This document shows positions 51,301-60,300 of a stretch of DNA of 64,000 nucleotides, piece after piece (position 1 is the stretch's first letter; the number at the start of each line of letters is the position of its first letter). The DNA lies in the NCBI GenBank assembly GCA_022410635.1, contig JAJVDF010000020.1, positions 318,711 to 382,710 on the forward strand. The letters are read 5' to 3'. A program made the position numbers and the translations under genes. The stretch is from Tretioscincus oriximinensis. Lineage: Eukaryota > Chordata > Lepidosauria > Squamata > Gymnophthalmidae. The notes below the pieces were generated by a model. It was not told the DNA's origin. It was given only the letters and a program-made list of their open reading frames with translations, and did not search any database.

Positions 51301-54300
51301 GGGTAATCCTGAAATTTAACTTTGTAGAACAGTAAATAAATTTTCTATGGAAGTTCAAAGTGTGTATACATTTTTGAAGCACCCTGTATTTGAGTATAAG
51401 TCTAGTTTTTCAGCACATTTTTAATGCTGAAAAAAGCCCCCCTTGACTTACACTCGGGTGCAGTGTGGGTGTTCCCCAATCTCTTCCACTCCCCTGAAGC
51501 CGCCTCGGCCACCTCCTTCCACGCCTTTTCCCCCAACCACAAGTGGGACACTTCCCAGTATGCTGCAGTGTCTTCCCTCCACAAGCCTGCGCAGTGTACA
51601 TGGGCAGCTGCTGCTGTCTTTGCTGTCCCCCTCTGAACCAATGCCTGAGGTGGGTTTCAGTAGCGTCCCCAGAGCGCAGGCACCAGAGGAGAGTGTGGCA
51701 GGAGTAACAGTGGTCGTCATCATCACATATGTACCCGGCAAGGTGAGGGTGATGTATTACCAGAGCCTGCCTGATCATCCCGGGCTTGGGGTCCAAGAAG
51801 CGAATGTCAAGGGGGCCCCAGGAGCCTCCAGCACATGGCCCTGAGGATTGCAAGGCCCCACAGGAGGACTGTAGGCCCCAGAGGGTGATAGACACTTTGG
51901 ATGGACACAGGGGAGGCGTTGGGTTCCTTTCCTTCTTTCATCCCCCCCCCCCCCCACACACACACTGCATTTCCCACCCTAGACTTATACTCAAGTCAAT
52001 AATTTTTCCCAGTTTTTTGTGGTAAAATTAGATCCTCGGCTTATATTTGGGTTGACTTATACTCGTGTATATTCAGGTAGTTGGAAAAGGCAAACTACAA
52101 CTTAAATGGTCAGAAAGACAAACCAATCATGTGGAAATAGGATGGAGGTGGTGATGGAAATAGAAAAGTTGAAGGCATGGATAGAACTATATACTATTGA
52201 TTTATTTTCATACATTCATCTTTTTCTTTTTGTAAAGCGTTCGTAGTTATAAGCAACTGTTATACAAGTGATAGGTTTTGCTATGGAGAAATAATTTGCC
52301 TGAAAATTGCTAGGCCATGAACTATTCTTACCCTTTTATTTGGGACTCTGGAGGAGTGGACTTTCTAGATTATTAGGCTGGGGTAATGTGTTTGATGCCA
52401 GAGCTTTTTTGCATGGATGCTAACAATATATAGGTGCATTTTTGTATCAGTGGGGAGACATTTGATTGCGTTTTTATGTGCTATGTGCCCCTCACTACAT
52501 AGGGAAAGTTTCTCATGGAGAAATAAATGCCTGTCGCTACTAACATCCTTTCAACCTTGAAGAGGGATTCTTTTTAAGAAGGGTCTTCTGTTATGAACAG
52601 TACAAGGCTGAACAGTTGATCATCACTCATTCATACATTTACTTAGGTGAGTTGTTTCAACAGTTTACTGAAATTTAAGCAGCTACATATGAGATTGAAG
52701 TATATGGAGCCAGGCAATTGTTTTCGCTGAAAGGCACTGAATATTATTGCTGATTTGAAGAAGAGTCGGTTTTTATACCCCGTTTTTCTCAACTTGAAGG
52801 GAATCAAAGTAGCTAACATCACCTTCTGTTCTTCTCTTCACAACACTGGGAGACTTCCAGATAAGAGTCTGACACCCTATACTAGACTGGCTTTCTGAAG
52901 GGAACTTTCTGGGGAAGGATCCAAAAGCTTATAATATTTTACTATCTATGGATGCAGCCAGTCAGCAGATAAATATTGAATCCTTAAGCAATATCACACA
53001 ATATATTACTTATATAATATTGCTTGTTGTCCACATGGTTGGGCAACAGTGTGATGTGCAATTAATGAAAGTGCCATTTACAACAGTCTGGCTCTCTGCA
53101 TCCAGATGTTTCACCAGAAGAAAATGTGAAGCAATTGGCCCTATTCTAACATGCAACGTTACCATTTTCAGCAGCCATACATCCTAGCAACCTTCCCCTA
53201 AGATGACAGCCTCCAGCATCTACATGCATATAATCTTATGTACTGGGTAGGTGACGAACAAAACTTTTTCTCCCAGTTTTGTAAAACAGGGAAATATTTA
53301 CCTACCATGAAAAGCATTTCATAATTTTCAATCATTTTTTGAACAACAGCAATAATTGCAGAACTTTCTTCGGCCCGTGCTGTGCTTTGAACTGCAAATT
53401 CCTTGTCTGTTGTCTTCTGCTTGTGTAATAGGTTTGGTCCAAATATAGTGGCTAGATTGAGTGATGTCATTTTGTTGCCGGGTATCTAGAAAAAAAAGAG
53501 GAAAATAACCAACACTTTGGAATCTTTTCTTGATTTAAACTCTTGAACAGCATTCCATACAAAAGAGACAATTTTCTTACTACTGGCCAAAACATCCTGG
53601 ATTTTCAGGATTTTAACTTCTTAGGAAACTTACTGGACGAGAAGAATATTTGAACAAAAACAAAACTGTCTCTTGAAACAAAAAAGACTTTTAAAAAGAG
53701 CGAATCATATGGGATACAAATACAAATATCTCTTTACATAAGTATTATGCCAATGAGATTTTATTTTTCATGCTGTAAGAGCCTGAATATGGAGGTTTGC
53801 TTCCCGTGATTGTGGGAATTGTGTGCAGTGCTGTTAGAAAAGTTTGTTATCATGCTTTTTTTCCCTTCAAAACTTCCATGTGGACACTGCTGTGAGAGCT
53901 GCTGAGAGCTCCAGGCTGCCTGGGCCCAGAGCCAAGTAAGGGGGAAGGACGGGGTGTGTGTGTGTCCACAACCACAAAATTTGTCCACCCTCAAAATGTT
54001 TAATTCGGCAAATGTGACGTATTACTCACTCATTCCCAACCCCAACCCTCATATTTAACCATATACATAACTGGTTATGGGCCTGATCTTGCATTGTGAT
54101 TCTTTGCCTGCTTTTTGGTAAAAACAGAGGCTATAGAGCATGGGAAAGATGCTTTTTCCTGTTAAATTTACACAGGAAAAAGTGGCAATCATGAAAAAAA
54201 AAAAACCCGTAGTCTCCAAAATTTGGATGAATTTAAAGGAGATATTTTACCCTTGGAATTTGACCACTGGCAACAGTAGGAGCCATAAGTCAATGACAAA

Positions 54301-57300
54301 AGGGGCATGATCAGCTAACTGCAAGCAAGGACTTTGTTAGGGCCTTATGGGAATTGTAGGCTAATTCACGGGGAAAAGAAAGAACCTCTTTGTGGACATG
54401 GAGAAAGATTAAGTCGTGTGCAGCATGATATTTAGAAATATCACTACAAAAGGCAGTAGTCTAGATGCAACCTAATCTGTATGAAAGCAGATAATGCAAT
54501 TATTTGTAGTGATCAATGAGATACGTTCTTGTTAGCAGAAAGAAAACAGCATGACTTCTTGGTTAAGTATTAGAAGTGTTCGCTGATTTAATCTAAGAAC
54601 ACAATCATCAACAATTTTAAATTAGCACACTATCTCTTAGAGCTTTAAAAGTTACTTTATCATGACTGATACATTTGACTGCAGTAGTTACACTGAGTTA
54701 CATGTATAAGATCCATTATTAATTTGAGGCATATATCAAGTTTTTTCAAACAGAAATGAATTTAGAAGTTTTCAGGTGTGTATTTGTCCTTATTTGTGTC
54801 TATGTGAATTAGCATGGATAGATACATAGAAAATTATTTATTTATTTATTTATTTATTTTCCTTTAATTCACTGTGTGACTGTGTATCATTTGAAATCTG
54901 TCTTTTCCCCTTCACAATGGAAGAAGCAAGCATTGTACATATTTATTTTAGTACTTGCACAAGACTTGCATGAGTATCGAAAGACTTAGCAGACATCTTT
55001 GATGATTTTATCAGTTGGTTGGCTTTCCAGAACGTTGTACTGGCATCATAATGCAAATAGTGGGCAAAAAATGACAGCTGGCTAATCTTGAAACAAAGAT
55101 ATCCATTCAGAGAGTATCCACAGAGAAATGAATGAGTTGGACATACCTCCTGGCTGTCTTCATCTACACGGTCTTCAGCATGACTAGCTACTGTGGCAAG
55201 GAATTGAAGGAGGCGATGTAAGGTGTCACAGTTGCAAGGAGGTAGAAGATAAATAAGAAGCTGAAGGGCATTTAATTGTTCATGAGGCTCTAATACTGAA
55301 AGAGAAAGCAGTATTGTCAGATGTGTATTTACAGGACAGGTTATTTGGACAGCAAGGAGAGATTTGTTCTGAAATAGAACCATTTCACATTAATGACATG
55401 AGTTTGAAGTCCAAAGATCATCCTAAGTTCAAATCAAGAATTGAGATCAAAGTTGGCTTCCCTGATTAGAAACTTTAATGGGCAGTTTCTTTCATACACT
55501 GGTAACCTATAGACTATATACATTTATGAGTTAGCACTTGCAGTTAGAAGAAATCATGGAAAATAGGAANTATAGCATAGCAATAGACAAGAATATATTG
55601 TTATACATTCTCAAATTCCTATTTTATAGTGGAAGATTCTGTCTACTCTAAGAAATTCTTTCCCCACAATTTATATTCTCTCATATTTCAGAGAATAATG
55701 CACTTGTGGGGGGGATCTTCTCGGTGTTAGCACCAACTTGTAGAACATCTTCTACGACAAGCTTTAACTTCTTCCCACACTGTCAGACTTTTGCAAGGTA
55801 TAATTTTTTTTCTAATTATGTCAAGCAAAGATTATATTTTTATGATTATTTAATACAGTTTTATGGACTTTAATAAATAGTTTAATGTTGCATTTTATTA
55901 TAGGTTCACCCTGTATGACATTCTAGTAGTGACTGATGTTGCAGCATAACTAGTAAACTGCAGTGTAACCTTTCTTTTCACATCCTTGTAAATGAAATAA
56001 ATAAAATTGTTATGGCAAACAGACAAATAATGCTCAATTTTCTGCTGTGGCCCTTATGCATTNTGAAAGTGCCACTGATTCCTAATTCACTGGGTGCCAA
56101 TTGTGCTATTTCTGCACTATTCAAGGAGCCAGCAGGTACACTAAGGTTTCAATGGGATAATTTGAAAATCCCAGACTTGTAAGTCTTTCCTCTCTCTGCG
56201 ATTTCTTTTTGTAGCGCCAGTAAAAGACAAATAGTGCTATCATCACAATCTAATCCTTCTGGATCTGAAGGACTATAAGAATGAAAGAACAAACAAAGTG
56301 CTTTTTGGATCAGACTAGAAGTAATCTAGTCCAGCATTCTGTCTTACTGTGATCCACCTATCCCTTCTTTGCAATAGACTTTAGAGATTCTACCTGCCAT
56401 TCTACCATGGAAGTAGGTTTCAAACATAAATTCTAGTACGTTAACTACAATTTTTTAGCAACATTTCATTTTTCAAATTGCTGTTCAAATCATAATTTGA
56501 ATATATATATATAAATCAGCTATGTTCTTCCAATACAACTAGCAACTTAGTGCATGGAATATATTTTATATCATCCATAAAAAGACTGTGTTACTTACAG
56601 AGAGTATTAATGAAAGGAGTATAAAGTTCTCTAGTGAGCAAAGGGTCAGGCATGTCACGAAGAAACTCCTTTAGTAAAGCAGCCACATCATGAATACTGT
56701 GCTCCTCATCCAATATTACATCTACTCCACGGTCAAACTCTTCACGTAACTAGATTAATTGAATTAAGGGGAAATAGATTTATTTAAACATCTCAAAAAT
56801 TAAAGTCAATTTCATTGTAAATTTTGTTTTTGGGGACTATAACAATATTTTGAGTTTTCTATGACATAAGGGAAAATAAGTTGTGTCAGGTTTAACAATA
56901 TCTATATGCTATTGTTACACATTAAATTATTCTGATACAAGTATTATCCATGTTTTGCTTCCATCAAAGAACATGTGCGTGATTAACTTTACAATACACA
57001 AATAGAGCATAAGTTACAATACACTTTATAATACTAAAAATATACTACAATAAACTTTACAATTCACAAAGGGAATAAAACAAAATGCATCGCATGAAAA
57101 AGGAGTTGTAGCATTTCAAATACTCTTAAGTTTCGGAGAAGTAGGCAATAATGCTAATGTGGCTGGACTCTGTCTGTGCTAAAATTCAAGAACATAAAAC
57201 TAAAATTCCAACTTCTGATGTATTCTTGTCCTCTAANTGAAGAATGTTTTCCACTTTCAATAGTTTTCATTTTACTCATGGACAATACTCAGTATCTATG

Positions 57301-60300
57301 TCTTATGTAGGTGCTGTTCAGACATGTACTTTTTACNCAGCTTCAGTCCTGAAGAACTGGAGTAGACTAGGGGGGAAATTGCTTTTAACTGGTTTAGTCC
57401 CGTTCTTCAGGACTAAAGATGAATTAAAAGTATGCATCAGAAAAGCACCTTTATAAAACAACCTAAGTTATTATTTTAGTTTTATTTTAGATGATATACT
57501 TGGAGGAAGAGGAAGAGAAATCACATCAAACATTGTGTACAAAGTTAGTTAAAAAAATTGTATTAGATGTTTTGTATACTGTATATACTCGAGTATAGAG
57601 CGAGTTTTTCAGCACATTTTTTATGCTGAAAAAGCCTCCCTCTCTTTACACTCAGGTCTCATCATTAAGCTTGTAAGAAGGAACCTCCTTCTTCCTTTTT
57701 TCTATTTCCCTGCTGCTGCTGAACTCCATGTGGCTAAGCGGTTAGGGTTAGGGTTAGAGTCTGGTTTTGAGGGCATTCACCAATTTTTCCCTCCATTCTT
57801 GCCCACAAAGGTAGTCTCTAATTCTGCTATATTTCTTCTGTTTAAAAGTGGTTGAAGTGGGTTGAACAGTTATGTGCTAGTTCACTGGTTTTTTTTTAAA
57901 TAAATATTCAAAAACATTTAACCTACTGATGCTTTAACTAATCTAATTTTATTGGTATCTATTTTTATTTTGAAATTTACCAGTAGCTGTTGCATTTTCT
58001 ACCCTCNCCTTATACTCGGGTCAAAAANTTTTCAATGTTTTTTGTTGTAAATTTAGGTACCTCACCTTATATCCAGGTTGTCTTGTACTCACGTATATGT
58101 AGGTAACCAAACACTTTAAAACTGGGGAGAATCTCACAAAAGAAAGTCTCTTACAAAGCTTACAAGACATATTGTCAAAGGTTATTAGTTGTAAATTGAA
58201 TATAAAATAGTCTTACCTGCCTTACTCTCTTTTTTGAGCTACCCACTCGGAATATGCCCACTGTTTGGAGACCTGAAAATACCACAATTTTCCACATTAG
58301 AACGTTTCATTTTCTTGTTTTAATTATTTTTCAAAAAATATGCTAGAACTCCAAATCATACTNCTTCTTTTAAGAAATCTCAATCTAACACATCCATGGG
58401 AGTTTCTCAGAAATTCTGCAGATGTTTAAGAGTGACACTAGAGGGAAACCTCAGACCAGTCTTGAGTATCANCTGCATATCCTACAAACACGAGAATAAA
58501 AATCTATTGTTCCCCTCAGACTTAACAAGAAAGAACAGAAAACAAGGAATCTGTAACCTAATACCAATAAAGAAGTAAATTGATACTGTCTACATCTGGG
58601 GCATTTCCAACTTCTCTGTAATTGCCTGAAGTCCACATAGTAGTCATTTCTCCCCATAAGATTATTAACTTTAGCTGACTTTGGTCCCAGATTAGGTTTA
58701 AGGCTCAATAAGCATAATTATATACAATGGAATGAACCACAATGGAATGAGCCTCTCCATTTCTTGCAAGTGGATGTGGCCTTAAACAAAAGAGGAAAGA
58801 CTAATGTGAAAAATAGGTGTCTCATAGCATCTTAGATCCACTGAGCCTTATTCTCAGTTAAAGTACAGTGCTTGGCCATCCACATGCCAGTACAGTGCGG
58901 ATGGAAGGCTCCTTTTACGAGATATTGCCCAGAATAAGTCTCAGTGGAGACAGGGCCTTGGTGATTAATAGAGAGAAAAAAGTTTNCATCATGAGCTTTC
59001 ATAGACTTAGACCGATTTAGTCTACAAAATATTTTGCTACCAGAATTTTCTGTTAATCTATAAGGTGCTATACCATGTGCATAAAGGTATGCTTTAAATT
59101 CTGTTACAATGTGAAAAATTGTGCAATGGGTACAATTAAGTATAAGTTGTAGTTCTGATTTGGATCTTTATCATGCCTGCATAAGAACNTAAGAGGAGCC
59201 CTCCGAATCAGGTCCAGCATTCTGTCTCACACAGAGGCCCATTAATTGCACCTGGGCATTCTGAACAGAAGGCAAAATCTTTACCTATACTCAACTCCCT
59301 GCAAATGGTATTTCATGAGTACTGCCTGTGGCTCCATCCCGGAGACAGCATCAAAAGATCCATCCTAGTAGCTATTTATACTCTTGGTGTCCATAAACTT
59401 ATCTAACCCTTTCTTAAAGATATCCAGGTGCTAGCTACNACTAACTCTTCTGGAAGTAAATTCCAAAGGCTGATGACCCTCTGGGTGAAAAATTACTTTC
59501 ATTTATCTGTTCTCATTCTTCTGCCCATCATTTTCCAGGAATGCCCCCTGGTCCTAGAGTTATGTGGCAGAGAAAATATTTTTCTCTATTCACCTTATCC
59601 ATCTCATGCATGATTTTATACACTTCAATCGGATCACCACTCAAATGCTGTCTTTCGAGGCTGAAGAGGCCCAGACGTTGCCAACTGATTTCATAAGGGG
59701 GGTAACTTCAGTCCCTTGATCATTCTTGTTGCACAATATATTTTTTGAGGTGTGGTGAACAGAATTGTACACAATATTCCAAATGTGGNCTCAACACAGA
59801 TTTATAAAGAGGCAAAACAACACTTGCTGTCTTATTTTTGATTCCTTTCCTTATGATCCCCAGCACTGAATTTATTTTTATTTTTTTGCTGCTGCTGCAC
59901 ACTACGTTGACANCTTCATTGAACTGTCCACCAACACCCCAAAATCCTTTTCCTGCTCTGTCTAGGAAAGCTTGGTACCCATCACTTGGTAGGAGTAGTT
60001 GGGGTTCTTTGCCCCAGTGTGCATGACTTTGCACTTGCTCATTACCCACTCACCCAATTTCAATAGATCACTCTGGAGCTCCTTACAATCTCTTCAAGGA
60101 AAGGTGACTGGAAACACTTTCCATCTGCTGAAGTGGGAGGGTGAAGCAGAATATTTCCTGCCATTCACAAGAGGCATTCTTGCTCCTTGCCCAGGAGCAG
60201 GAAGTGTGAATACTATATTCTCAGTCTTCTGTATTTGAACATGGCTGGCTGACCTCCTCATTGTGAATGGGCAAAAAACGTTATGTGTGCATTATATTTT

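Larger units (their letters stand above)
48597..53305. other. ARHGAP6 intron, longest in the set
   Basis: It contains SINEs at 48752 and 52757, two mariner-like MITEs (49093, 51183), the perfect palindrome at 50245 and the CTCGAG-type repeat at 51173-52078. Confidence 0.8.
56750..58216. other. ARHGAP6 intron
   Basis: It contains a miniature repeat at 57307-57455 and the second CTCGAG-type repeat at 57577-58098. Several single Ns are present. Confidence 0.75.

Noticed and set aside
51410..51895. 161-residue minus-strand ORF and several overlapping ORFs on both strands
   Set aside because: They lie in the GC-rich interior of a repeat, overlap in four frames, have no known motif and no splice context.
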